Source of the DNA: Sphingomonas bisphenolicum
GTDB taxonomy: Bacteria > Pseudomonadota > Alphaproteobacteria > Sphingomonadales > Sphingomonadaceae
Reading direction: 5' to 3'
Assembly: GCF_024349785.1 (NCBI RefSeq)
Contig: NZ_AP018817.1
Span: forward strand, 2,697,501 to 2,761,500
DNA: 64,000 bases
Positions within the stretch are counted from its first letter, which is position 1. The number at the start of each line of letters is the position of its first letter. This document shows positions 36,620 to 44,739 of this stretch, one piece after another. Below the pieces are notes generated by a model that did not search any database, was not told the origin of the DNA, and was given only the letters and a program-made list of their open reading frames with translations. The translations under genes and the position numbers were made by a program.

Positions 36620-36661
36620 AACGAAAAGGGCCGGCGCGTTACCGCACCGGCCCTTTTCGTT
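36620..36661. terminator. Bidirectional terminator between the alcohol dehydrogenase and atpF
   Basis: A perfect 15-base stem AACGAAAAGGGCCGG/CCGGCCCTTTTCGTT with a 12-base loop. A/T-rich stem ends on both sides allow termination of both convergent units. It ends the F0 ATP synthase operon. Confidence 0.9.
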
Positions 36662-36678
36662 CAGTCCGTTCGAACCGA

Positions 36679-37290
36679 TCAGTTGATCGTGCCGAGCCCG
36701 CCGATGGCGCTATCCACCAGCGCCTTGTCCGCCTTGGCGTCATGGCCCTGGGCGATCAGCACCGCGGCGGCGGCGGTTGCCGCGTTCACGGCCTTGGCGC
36801 GGATGGCGGTGATCGCGGCGCGTTCGGCTGCGCCGATCTTGTCTTCCGCCATCTTCTGACGACGGGCGACCAGATCCTCCGCGCTGACCTTCGCGTCGGC
36901 GATCAGCCCTTCGGCCTCATGCTCGGCCGCCTTGCGCATGGCGTCGGCTTCGCCAGCCGCGGCGGCCAGCCTAGCTTCATATTCGCCCTTGAGCGCTTCG
37001 GCTTCAGCGCGCAGGCGCGAGGCTTCCGCCAGTTGTCCCTTGATCTGGGCGATCCGACCGTCCAGCGCGCCGCCGATCAGGGCGGGCACCTTCTTGACCA
37101 GCAGGATGACGATGAAGGCCGCCATCGCCAGGCTGACCCAGGCCGTGGCATCCATGCCGACCGCCTTGGGATCGGTATGGGGTGCGACGCCTTCATGGGC
37201 GACGGTGCCGACCGGTTCCATGCCTTCGCTGTGGATCGCCTGGTTCAAGTGCGGAACCTCCGATGCGCTATGGGATGCTGCCTCAGCCAT
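36679..37290 (-). CDS. atpF: F0F1 ATP synthase subunit b
   Basis: One of the two peripheral-stalk subunits. The 203-residue protein has a poorly conserved 45-residue N-terminal extension, one TM helix (about 48-66, AWVSLAMAAFIVILLV), then a long Ala/Glu/Lys-rich coiled coil (about 80-190). It overlaps the b' gene by eight bases and is the last gene of the F0 operon, before a strong terminator. The separate b and b' genes are typical of alphaproteobacteria. Confidence 0.9.
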   Translation of the reverse strand: MAEAASHSASEVPHLNQAIHSEGMEPVGTVAHEGVAPHTDPKAVGMDATAWVSLAMAAFIVILLVKKVPALIGGALDGRIAQIKGQLAEASRLRAEAEALKGEYEARLAAAAGEADAMRKAAEHEAEGLIADAKVSAEDLVARRQKMAEDKIGAAERAAITAIRAKAVNAATAAAAVLIAQGHDAKADKALVDSAIGGLGTIN

Positions 37291-37777
37291 GGGCCAGTGC
37301 CGCCTTTACTGCGTTGCGGGCCGCTTCGTCCGACGCTTCCACGCCGGAAATACGCGCCACCATGTCGCGCGCCGCATCGGCCGCGACGGTTTCGATTTCT
37401 GCCATCGCGGCTTCGCTGGCGCCCTTGATCCGGGCTTCGGCGGCGGCGATCTTCGTCGCGACGTCCGCATCGGCGGCGGCGAGACGGACTTCCGAAGCCT
37501 TGGCGGCTTCGCTCTTGGCCTTGGCCAAAGTCGCCTGGGCCGCGGTGCGGTTGCCGGCGTCACGAACGCGATAGTCCGCTTCCGCTTCGTCGGCCCGCGC
37601 GAAGGCGGCCTTGGCGGCATCCAGGTCGCCACTGATCTTCGCGTCGCGCGCGTCCGCCGTGCCCTGCACCTTGGGCACCATGCCGAGGCCAATGACGAAG
37701 AAGACGAGGCCGAAGGTCAGCAGCAACCAGAAAATCTGGCTGGAGTAGGTATCGGCAATTTGCGCGATTTGAGGCAT
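37283..37777 (-). CDS. atpX: F0F1 ATP synthase subunit b'
   Basis: The second peripheral-stalk subunit. The 164-residue protein starts MPQIAQIADTYSSQIFWLLL, with one TM helix (about 11-32, ending FGLVFFVIGLGMVP), followed by a long helical stalk rich in Ala, Lys and Glu. It precedes atpF and overlaps it, so the two are made in step as the heterodimeric stalk. Confidence 0.92.
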   Translation of the reverse strand: MPQIAQIADTYSSQIFWLLLTFGLVFFVIGLGMVPKVQGTADARDAKISGDLDAAKAAFARADEAEADYRVRDAGNRTAAQATLAKAKSEAAKASEVRLAAADADVATKIAAAEARIKGASEAAMAEIETVAADAARDMVARISGVEASDEAARNAVKAALAHG

Positions 37778-37866
37778 TTTACGGTCCGTCCGATCAGAGG
37801 GCGGTCAATAAGGGAAGCGGGCAGGATATGGCACGAAGCCGCCCTGCCCGCTCCTAATTTCGTGTG

Positions 37867-38094
37867 TTAGGCCACGAACACCAGGATCATGGCGATAACG
37901 AACGCCAGCAGACCCAGAAGTTCCGCCGCGGCGAAACCGATGAACAGGCGGCCCTGCTGGCCATCAGCAGCGCCCGGATTGCGCAGCGCGCCTTCGAGGA
38001 ATGCGCTGAACACGTTGCCCACACCGAGGGCGGCGATGCCCGCACCGATTGCGGCCAGGCCAGCACCGAGCAGCTTTGCGGCTTCTGCGTCCAT
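37867..38094 (-). CDS. atpE: F0F1 ATP synthase subunit c
   Basis: The proton-carrying ring subunit, 75 residues. Two TM hairpin helices: residues about 8-32 (LGAGLAAIGAGIAALGVGNV, a GxGxGxG-type packing motif) and 50-75. The ion-binding carboxylate is the Glu in FAAAELLGLLAF near residue 58. The polar loop ALRNPGAADGQQGR is conserved. No extra sodium-type polar residues are evident next to the Glu, so proton use is expected. Confidence 0.95.
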   Translation of the reverse strand: MDAEAAKLLGAGLAAIGAGIAALGVGNVFSAFLEGALRNPGAADGQQGRLFIGFAAAELLGLLAFVIAMILVFVA

Positions 38095-38149
38095 GTCGTA
38101 AACTCCCTTGTTAAATCACTAAAAAGTTGAGGAAAATTCCAGGTGAAAC

Positions 38150-38935
38150 TTAGTGCAGATTCTCGGCGTCATTGAGATAGACCGAGGTCAGCAGCGCGAA
38201 CACATAGGCCTGGATGACCGCGACCAGCATTTCCAGCGCGCTGATGCCGATCATCAGGATGAAGCTGGCGGTGCCGACGGTCAGGCCCAAGGCCGGCGAG
38301 GCGTTGGCGCTGTTGATGACGAAGCCTGCGAGCACCTTCAGCAGCACGTGGCCAGCGGTCATCGCGACGAACAGTCGCAGGCCAAGGCTGAACGGACGCA
38401 CCATGAAGGAGACGAGTTCGATGAAGAAGAGCGGCACCACCATCGCGATCGGCGTGCCGTGCGGCACGAACAGCGAGAAGAAGTGGAAGCCATGCTTCCA
38501 GAAACCGACGATCAGCACGATCGAGAAGCTCATGATGGCGAGCACGCCGGTCGCCGTGAAGTGGCTGGTGAAGGTGAAGGGGTGCATCCCGATCAGGCCC
38601 AGCGGCAGCAGACCCAGCAGGTTCGCCAGCAGGATGAACATGAAGAGCGAGAAGACGTAGGGAATATATTTCTTGCCGCCTTCGCCTATGTTGGCGACCA
38701 GCAGGTTTTTGATGAAGCCGGTCATATATTCGACCGCCATCTGCCAGCGACCGGGGACCAGTTCACGCTTCATCCCGCCGATAACGAAGATCCACAGCAC
38801 CACAGCGGCGAGCACCATATAGAGCGCGCTGTTGGTGAAGGCGATGTTGAAGCCGCCCAGCGACCAATGATCCGTACCGAACAGGGGTTCGATAGCGAAT
38901 TGGTGCATCGGATCGATCTTGCCGGATTCTGCCAC
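38150..38935 (-). CDS. atpB: F0F1 ATP synthase subunit a
   Basis: The stator channel subunit, 261 residues. I use GTG 38935, with AGGGG six bases upstream, giving the alphaproteobacterial N-terminus AESGKIDPMHQFAIEPLF. About six TM helices follow; the essential arginine is in RPFSLGLRLFVAMTAGHVLL near residue 180, and the C-terminal helix EMLVAVIQAYVFALLTSVYL carries the conserved Glu and Gln. The frame is open upstream through the atpI region but that is not coding. Confidence 0.94.
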   Translation of the reverse strand: MAESGKIDPMHQFAIEPLFGTDHWSLGGFNIAFTNSALYMVLAAVVLWIFVIGGMKRELVPGRWQMAVEYMTGFIKNLLVANIGEGGKKYIPYVFSLFMFILLANLLGLLPLGLIGMHPFTFTSHFTATGVLAIMSFSIVLIVGFWKHGFHFFSLFVPHGTPIAMVVPLFFIELVSFMVRPFSLGLRLFVAMTAGHVLLKVLAGFVINSANASPALGLTVGTASFILMIGISALEMLVAVIQAYVFALLTSVYLNDAENLH

Positions 38936-38982
38936 GTTGACCCCTGTAACGCCTAATGTCTTCGGACCAGGACGAAACTGCC

Positions 38983-39306
38983 TTATTCTTTGGGCGGCTT
39001 CGTCGTCGTCAATCTGATGATGTTCCTGAACGCCGCCACGATCCCGAGACCGAGGAAGATGAGCAGGAGCCAGGGTGTCGTGCCAAGCAGCCGGTCGAGA
39101 ACCCAGCCGATCAACGCACCACCGACAAGACCGCCGATCAGTTCCGCTAGCACCCGGTTCCCAAGCCGCGAACCATCGTCCGCGGCCTGTTCCGTGGCGC
39201 CCTGCCTGACCTTCTCGACATGCTCGGCCTGCGCGATCCGCTCCTCCAAGGAAGCGATCCGCGAGTCCTCGCCCGCCTGGTCCTGTCCGGGTGTGTCCGC
39301 TGCCAT
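38983..39306 (-). CDS. atpI: AtpZ/AtpI-family ATP synthase accessory protein
   Basis: A 107-residue protein heading the F0 operon. An acidic coiled N-terminus (IASLEERIAQAEHVEKVR) is followed by two TM helices (about 50-70, LAELIGGLVGGALIGWVLDR, and 75-95, PWLLLIFLGLGIVAAFRNI). The glycine-rich first helix is typical of AtpI/AtpZ proteins, which help assemble the c-ring or carry Mg/Ca. Operon order atpI-atpB-atpE-b'-b is the alphaproteobacterial arrangement with F1 genes elsewhere. Confidence 0.9.
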   Translation of the reverse strand: MAADTPGQDQAGEDSRIASLEERIAQAEHVEKVRQGATEQAADDGSRLGNRVLAELIGGLVGGALIGWVLDRLLGTTPWLLLIFLGLGIVAAFRNIIRLTTTKPPKE

Positions 39307-39383
39307 ACATCGTCTCCATCAGGCTTTACAGCCCGTGGCGTTCGGCATGGCGCTTGCGGCTGCACCCGTCAAGGCGAGGCTCC

Positions 39384-39410
39384 TCTAGAAAGGGTTGGCA
39401 GGAGTGTCAA
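39384..39410 (-). promoter_or_regulatory. Possible promoter of the F0 ATP synthase operon
   Basis: On the minus strand, TTGACA (39410-39405) and TCTAGA (39389-39384) are separated by 15 bases, about 78 bases upstream of the atpI start. The -35 is perfect; the spacer is shorter than ideal, so the exact -10 is uncertain. Confidence 0.4.
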
Positions 39411-39481
39411 CCCCGCGCAAAAGCCGGGAAATCAGCCTTTCGGACTATGATGGGCGACAGACTTGCATTTAGTCATTTTCC

Positions 39482-39495
39482 TATTTAGCTAAATA
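39482..39495. promoter_or_regulatory. Perfect palindrome, probable ArsR operator
   Basis: TATTTAGCTAAATA, a perfect 14-base palindrome, ends three bases before the ATG of the ArsR-family gene. It is AT-rich in a GC-rich region and well placed for autoregulation. Confidence 0.65.
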
Positions 39496-39498
39496 AGA

Positions 39499-39804
39499 AT
39501 GGACAAGATCTTCAAGGCCCTGGCGTCCGAACCGCGCCGCCGCATCCTGGAATATCTGGCGGTCGAGCCGATGACCGTGGGCGAGATCGCCGACAATTTC
39601 GAGATGGCGATGCCGTCCATTTCGCGGCATTTGGCGGTGCTGAAAGAGGCCGGCGTGGTGCGCGAACAGAAGCGCGGGCAATATGTGCTCTATACGCTGG
39701 TGGTGGAGGCGTTGACGGGGCAGTTGTATGATTTTTTGGCGCCCTTTTGCGAGCAGGCGCGCGGGATTGTCGAGGCGAGGCCGAAGCGGCGTGGGCGGGA
39801 TTGA
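39499..39804 (+). CDS. ArsR-family winged-helix regulator (SdpR-like)
   Basis: A 101-residue single-domain repressor. The winged helix covers residues 5-80: KALASEPRRRILEYLAVEPM, EIADNFEMAMPSISRHLAVL (recognition helix) and the wing REQKRGQYVLYTL. The ELCVC metal-binding motif of ArsR/SmtB sensors is absent, and the wording resembles SdpR/YczG-type regulators that are not metal-responsive. It stands alone, divergent from the ATP synthase operon, with a perfect palindrome just before its start. Confidence 0.9.
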   Translation: MDKIFKALASEPRRRILEYLAVEPMTVGEIADNFEMAMPSISRHLAVLKEAGVVREQKRGQYVLYTLVVEALTGQLYDFLAPFCEQARGIVEARPKRRGRD

Positions 39805-39832
39805 GAGGTCGCAGCGGGCCAAAATAGAAACA

Positions 39833-39864
39833 GCGCGGTGACCATCGCCACCGCGCCTTTTCTT
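39833..39864 (+). terminator. Terminator of the ArsR-family gene
   Basis: Eight-base stem GCGCGGTG/CACCGCGC with an eight-base loop, then CTTTTCTT, 29 bases after the stop. It faces the convergent ydbL gene. Confidence 0.75.
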
Positions 39865-39884
39865 CATTCTCTAACCCGCTGCAA

Positions 39885-40286
39885 TCAACCAGCCGTCGCG
39901 CAATAGCCGGGCAGCGCGATCGCGCCTGCGCCCTTGGTCTGCCAGGCGCCGGCGCCGATGCGATAGGCCTGGCCTTGTTTCACCCGGCTGCTGAGCGTCT
40001 GGCAACCGGTGGCGGCCGCGACGTCCTGTACCGTGACGCCGCGCTGGCCCGCCAACTGGGTGTAGGCGGCACGGCGCTTGATGTTGATCGATTCGACTTC
40101 GGAGCGAACATCCGCGCCGACCGTCCCGGCGATGCCGAGATAGCCGTCCGCCTGCTCGCCCACCGTGCCGGCCGCCATGGCGGCGGCTACGGGGCCGGAC
40201 TGGGCGCGCGCGGGCGCGGTCATGATGAAACCGCTGGCCAGCGCAACTGCGGCGCCGGCGGCCAAGATCAGTAGCTTGCGTGTCAT
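39885..40286 (-). CDS. ydbL: YdbL-family (DUF1318) periplasmic protein
   Basis: A 133-residue exported protein: signal peptide to about residue 28 (LASGFIMTAPARAQ), then the DUF1318 region with EQADGYLGIAGTVGADVRSE, INIKRRAAYTQLAGQRGVTV and the Cys in ATGCQTLSSRVKQGQAYR. In enterobacteria YdbL acts with YdbH and YnbE in phospholipid transport between the membranes; it has been proposed to chaperone the complex. It is the last gene of the ydbH-ynbE-ydbL operon, coupled by an ATGA overlap. Confidence 0.9.
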   Translation of the reverse strand: MTRKLLILAAGAAVALASGFIMTAPARAQSGPVAAAMAAGTVGEQADGYLGIAGTVGADVRSEVESINIKRRAAYTQLAGQRGVTVQDVAAATGCQTLSSRVKQGQAYRIGAGAWQTKGAGAIALPGYCATAG

Positions 40287-40471
40287 TGCGGGAACAACTC
40301 CGGATTATTCTGGATAAGATCCTGCGCGTCGCGTTGCAGCTTGACGACGACCTCCTGCTGCACCTTGACGTTCAGGTTGATTTCGATCGGCTTGTCGGGC
40401 GCCTTCACCTGAATGCAGCCCCCCAGCGCGGAAGCGGTCAAAGCCGCTGTCATGATTGCCTGTATCTTCAT
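40283..40471 (-). CDS. ynbE: YnbE-family lipoprotein
   Basis: A 62-residue outer-membrane lipoprotein: signal peptide with lipobox ALGGC at residues 15-19, then IQVKAPDKPIEINLNVKVQQ and a short helix. The IEINLNVK strand is the family's signature and is proposed to extend the YdbH beta-groove by multimerising. It overlaps both ydbH and ydbL by ATGA, so the three proteins are produced in fixed order. Confidence 0.92.
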   Translation of the reverse strand: MKIQAIMTAALTASALGGCIQVKAPDKPIEINLNVKVQQEVVVKLQRDAQDLIQNNPELFPQ

Positions 40472-43400
40472 TTCTGCTCCCCGTTTGGCACAGTTTCGCT
40501 TTCCGCAGGCTGAACCGCAAGGCCGTTGTTGCTGTTCGCCTTCATCTCCTGCTGCACCTTGTCGCCGATGCTGTTCTGAATGAGCTGCGACGGGTCGATG
40601 AAGGATTGGGCGGTGCCGAGCAAGCCGCGGAAGGGCGCCGACACGCGAACGTTGAAGATGAAGGGCAGGCCGATGAAGCTGCGGCTGATGCCCGACGGCG
40701 CATCGCCCAACTTGCCGCGATTGACGCCGTTGAATACGACGTTGGTGACCATTTCGCCGTCCAATGCGCCGTCCATCAGGATCGTCAGGCATTTATATTG
40801 GAGATCCTTGAGCGCGTCGAACGCCATCTTGCCCATGACGCCAAGCTGTTCGTTGGACACCGGGCCGACATAGGACAGCACGCCGGACTGGCGCGTGGGG
40901 TCGCAGGGGATGGTCGGCAGCACGCCTTCGGGCATGATGAGCGGCGGCATACCCTGTTGCCGCGCGACCAGCACGCCGCCGGCCACGCGCCCGCCCTGCG
41001 CGTTGAAGATCAGCGGCATGATGCCGTCGAACGTGCCGGTGGCGGAGATATTATCCAACTCCATCGCCTGGATGAAGGCGCCCGCGTCCAGCCCGACCAC
41101 CCGGAAAGTCAGGTAGCGGTCGACATTGGCGCTGAAATCCATGGTGGTGGGCAGCAGCGTGAGTTCGCCGCCGGAGAAGGGCCAGCCGCCGCCCTCTATC
41201 CGCACCTTCTGCCCGGCCTCCAGCCGATAGCGCACGACGCCGTCGCGCACTTCGACGCCCGGATTGACCGACTTGATCCGCACTTCCTGCCCCGGCGCAG
41301 TGACCAGACCGATCAGGTCGGTGAAATGGATTTCGCCCGACAACCCCTCCACCGGGCCGAAGGCGGCGGCGAGATTGGCATTGTCGGTGCGGAAGGTGCC
41401 GGTCGATGTCACGGCCGACCCGGTCCAGTCGATACGCCCCTGCCCCGCCACGGTCGCGTTCACATTGGCGACGACGCCGAGTGCGAGCGGGGTCACATCC
41501 TCTGGCTGTAAACCGGGACCGAAGACAAGGTTGGAGACGATCAGGTCGGCATGGCCCTTCCCGCTCGACAGGTCGTGCGCGATATCGGTGCGGGCGACTG
41601 TCGCGCCATTGCGCGGCGCATGGAGCGTGCCGGTCGCGGCGATGCGGCCGTCCTTGAGGCTGAGCCTGAAGTCGGGAACCGAGAGCGGGGTGAAGCGCGC
41701 AGGCGCCTGCGAATCGCGCATGGTCATGGCGGCGCTGAAAGCCAGCACGCCCTTGGCAAAGTGCCAGTCGCCCGCGCCCTGTTCGAGGATCAACGGCACG
41801 CTGCCGATCTGGCCGCCCGCGCCCGTCACCTTGCCGCCGAAACCGTCTTTGGTCAGCGCGCCGTCCAGAGCCGCGGCGGACAGGCGCACCGGCGCGTCCT
41901 GCGGTCCGATCGTGAGGGCCGGATTGGCGAGCGCGAATCCGGTGCGGCCCAGCACGACCCGCGCCTGATCGGCGGTCAGGCGCATCGGGCTGTCCCCGCT
42001 GCGGCCGTTCAAGTCGAGGTTGCGGATTTCCGCGCCGCCACTGGTGCCGCCCGACCCAGTCGCGAACATCGCGCCGCCGCCGACCGGACAGAGGGTCTGG
42101 CGGGTCTGGCCCAGCGCGAAATTGCCGTAACGCGCCTCGACCAGCGAAACGGGGACGCAAGCGGAGTTGACGGTCAGCGCGCCATTAGCGGCCATGCGCC
42201 CTTCGACCGGCAGGCTGAGGCCGCGCAGGCGTCCGTCGGGCAAGGGACCGTCGAGCCGGATTGCGGTGGAAAAGCGGGTCGCGCCACTGGCGTCGGCAGT
42301 GAAGCGCACCCGGTCGAGCGCCAGGCGGGCGTCGCCGGCGGCATAGGGATCGACGAATAATTCGCCGCCGAAACCGCCGCCCGGTCGCCGCGCCAGGCGC
42401 AGTGCGCCTCTGGGCAAGCCGCCGCCGTCCGTGGTCAGCGCGCCGTCCAGCGACCAGTCGAGCCCGCCCATCTTGCCCGGCCAGGCCAAAGTGGCGAGTG
42501 CCCCCGATGCGAGGCCGACGCGCGCGCCGCTACGCGCGTCGAAACCGGCATCGGTAATGACGACGCTGCCCCTGCCCTGTTTCTGCACCAGCGCAAAACG
42601 GGTGTGGAGGCGATTGGCGACGCCGGCCTGTTCGACCGCGTCAGCCAGACGCGCAGCGAGCGGACCCAAAGGCGTTCCGACGGCAGCGGCGCGTAAACCG
42701 GCCAGGGGATCGCGCCCGGCGAGATGGATATCCTGCCCCGACAGCGCGCCCTTCAGGCTCGTCCCTTCCGCGCCGACGACCCAATCGCCGGTCAACAACG
42801 CGTCGCGCAGCAATGTCCCGCGTCCCGTGACCGCCTTCGCGCCCAGACGAACCTTGCCGCCCGTGCGTGCGGCGGTGCCGTTGAAATCGATGCGGCCATC
42901 GGGCGACGCCAGGACGAGGCCATTGCCCTTGAACGCTTCGCCCGAAAGGTCGACATGACCGCTCCAGCGGTCGAGCGCCTGCCCAAGGCTGAGGTCGATG
43001 GCCGCGACGGGCCGGGCGATCGCCGCCCCCGCGCCTCGACACGCAACGGCGTCGGCGCGCAGCGGACCGGACAGACGGGGCTGCCCCTGCCGCATCGCGA
43101 CATCGAGCATGGCCGTCGCCTGCGTCAGGCCACAGCCCGCCAGCGACGCGCGGGGCATCGCCGCGGCCAGCTTGCCGCGGAAGCCCGACTGGAGATTGCC
43201 GTTGCCGTCAATCTGCATACCCACGCGCCCAGCGTCGGTATCCAGTGTCAGGCGCGCGTCGGCGAGCGCCACGATGATGTCGGGCAGACTGAAGGGCGCA
43301 GTCGAATCGGGGTCGCGGAACTTGTCGAGTTCGCCCAGACGCAGGACGCCGTCATGCAGGGAGCCGCGCATCCGCACGCCCCCTGCCCGCACCGCCGCGA

Positions 43401-43698
43401 CCTGCGGCGTCAGGCCGACAAAGGCGATGTCGACCTCCACCCAGCGTGCCGTCAGATCCGGCCTGGCCGGATTGCCCAGCACGATATTCTCGATCCGCTG
43501 GGTGCGCAGGCCCACGTCGACCAGATCATAATTGGCCTGCACCCCGCGCCGGTTGAGTTCGCGACTGACGAAATTCTCCGCAATCGGCGCGCGCTGCGTC
43601 CACAGCGCCACCAGCACCAGCGCCAGCGACCCGGTGCCAACGCCGAGCCAGCGCAGCCATGCCCGGCGAACCGTCTCTTCGCCGTTCTGTTCTTCCAT
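40468..43698 (-). CDS. ydbH: YdbH-family AsmA-like intermembrane lipid transport protein
   Basis: A 1076-residue protein of the AsmA-like superfamily (dicarboxylate-transport/YdbH). One N-terminal TM helix (about 18-38, WLGVGTGSLALVLVALW) anchors it in the inner membrane; the rest is repetitive beta-strand sequence, expected to form a long periplasmic groove for phospholipids. The C-terminal part (GNMGK-like VMGKMAFDALKDLQY and VFNGVNRGKLGDAPSG) is characteristic. Downstream ynbE and ydbL are overlapped. I prefer ATG 43698 over a TTG four codons earlier. Confidence 0.9.
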   Translation of the reverse strand: MEEQNGEETVRRAWLRWLGVGTGSLALVLVALWTQRAPIAENFVSRELNRRGVQANYDLVDVGLRTQRIENIVLGNPARPDLTARWVEVDIAFVGLTPQVAAVRAGGVRMRGSLHDGVLRLGELDKFRDPDSTAPFSLPDIIVALADARLTLDTDAGRVGMQIDGNGNLQSGFRGKLAAAMPRASLAGCGLTQATAMLDVAMRQGQPRLSGPLRADAVACRGAGAAIARPVAAIDLSLGQALDRWSGHVDLSGEAFKGNGLVLASPDGRIDFNGTAARTGGKVRLGAKAVTGRGTLLRDALLTGDWVVGAEGTSLKGALSGQDIHLAGRDPLAGLRAAAVGTPLGPLAARLADAVEQAGVANRLHTRFALVQKQGRGSVVITDAGFDARSGARVGLASGALATLAWPGKMGGLDWSLDGALTTDGGGLPRGALRLARRPGGGFGGELFVDPYAAGDARLALDRVRFTADASGATRFSTAIRLDGPLPDGRLRGLSLPVEGRMAANGALTVNSACVPVSLVEARYGNFALGQTRQTLCPVGGGAMFATGSGGTSGGAEIRNLDLNGRSGDSPMRLTADQARVVLGRTGFALANPALTIGPQDAPVRLSAAALDGALTKDGFGGKVTGAGGQIGSVPLILEQGAGDWHFAKGVLAFSAAMTMRDSQAPARFTPLSVPDFRLSLKDGRIAATGTLHAPRNGATVARTDIAHDLSSGKGHADLIVSNLVFGPGLQPEDVTPLALGVVANVNATVAGQGRIDWTGSAVTSTGTFRTDNANLAAAFGPVEGLSGEIHFTDLIGLVTAPGQEVRIKSVNPGVEVRDGVVRYRLEAGQKVRIEGGGWPFSGGELTLLPTTMDFSANVDRYLTFRVVGLDAGAFIQAMELDNISATGTFDGIMPLIFNAQGGRVAGGVLVARQQGMPPLIMPEGVLPTIPCDPTRQSGVLSYVGPVSNEQLGVMGKMAFDALKDLQYKCLTILMDGALDGEMVTNVVFNGVNRGKLGDAPSGISRSFIGLPFIFNVRVSAPFRGLLGTAQSFIDPSQLIQNSIGDKVQQEMKANSNNGLAVQPAESETVPNGEQK

Positions 43699-43832
43699 GC
43701 TTATGGCCAACCCCGGCTTGCTGCGACACTGATGGTCCGTAACGGGACCATAACGTCTTCAGCCTCTTAAATATCCTTGCTCCACGATTCCGCAACGCAT
43801 AGCGTCGCAAAGCCGGTGAAGGGGATGAATGT

Positions 43833-44528
43833 TTGTCGGAACAGGACGAAAAAGCCCCGCATGACGGCGCCGGCCATCGCGCCCGGTTACGACAGAAGCT
43901 GGCGGACGGCGGCGGCGAGGCGCTGCACGATCACGAGCTGATCGAATATCTGCTGGCGCTCGCCATACCCCGGCGCGATACCAAGCCGCTGGCCAAGGCG
44001 CTGTTGCGCGAATTTGGCGGGATCGGCGGACTGATGAGCGCGGACTGGCAGGCGATCGCCCGCGTGCCCGGCATGGGCGACACCAGCGTCGCCGCAATCA
44101 AGATCGTGCAGGCGAGCGCGCTGCGGATGCTGCGCAACGACGTGGCGGCGCGGCCGGTACTGGCAAGCTGGCAGGCGCTGCTCGACTATCTGCGCGCCGA
44201 CATGGCGCATCTGCGTGTCGAGCGGGTGCGGGTATTGCACCTCAACAGCCGCAACATGCTGATCCGCGACGATCATATGGGTGACGGATCGATCGATCAG
44301 GCGGCCATTTATGTGCGCGAGGTCATCAAGCGGGCGATGGAACTGGGGTCGGCAGCGCTGATCCTGGTGCATAACCACCCGTCGGGCGATCCGTCGCCCA
44401 GTCGGCAGGATATCGACATCACGCGGCAGATCGTGGAGGCGGGCAAGCGGCTGGGCATCAGCGTGCACGACCATATCATCATGGCGGCGAGCGGTCACGC
44501 CAGTCTACGGGCGCAAGGCTTGTTATAG
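43833..44528 (+). CDS. radC: RadC/JAB-domain protein
   Basis: A 231-residue RadC. N-terminal helix-hairpin-helix region (about 10-85, with ELIEYLLALAIPRRDTKPLA and ARVPGMGDTSVAAIK) and C-terminal JAB/MPN metalloprotease-like domain with the zinc-binding motif LVHNHPSGDPSPSRQDID near residue 180. Start is TTG 43833 with AAGGGG about nine bases upstream; two nearby ATGs are out of frame. Despite the name, its role in repair is unproven. Confidence 0.9.
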   Translation: MSEQDEKAPHDGAGHRARLRQKLADGGGEALHDHELIEYLLALAIPRRDTKPLAKALLREFGGIGGLMSADWQAIARVPGMGDTSVAAIKIVQASALRMLRNDVAARPVLASWQALLDYLRADMAHLRVERVRVLHLNSRNMLIRDDHMGDGSIDQAAIYVREVIKRAMELGSAALILVHNHPSGDPSPSRQDIDITRQIVEAGKRLGISVHDHIIMAASGHASLRAQGLL

Positions 44529-44564
44529 AGCGCGTAATAGCCACGCGGCGCGACCAAGCAGGCG

Positions 44565-44589
44565 GCAGCGGAAATAGGATTTCCGCTGC
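44565..44589 (+). terminator. Hairpin after radC
   Basis: Perfect ten-base stem GCAGCGGAAA/TTTCCGCTGC with a five-base loop, 37 bases after the radC stop. Only a short T-containing stretch follows, so termination is likely but not certain. Confidence 0.6.
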
Positions 44590-44739
44590 TTAACTTCGCA
44601 CATTTCCCGCTCATCTTGTCATTTCGTTGCGCGATCGCGATCCTATCGGAAAGCCATGCGCCCAGAGAATGACAGGCACATCATGCCATGACGCGGGAGA
44701 ATAGGACAGACTTTGATGTCCGTCCCATTCCAGACGACC

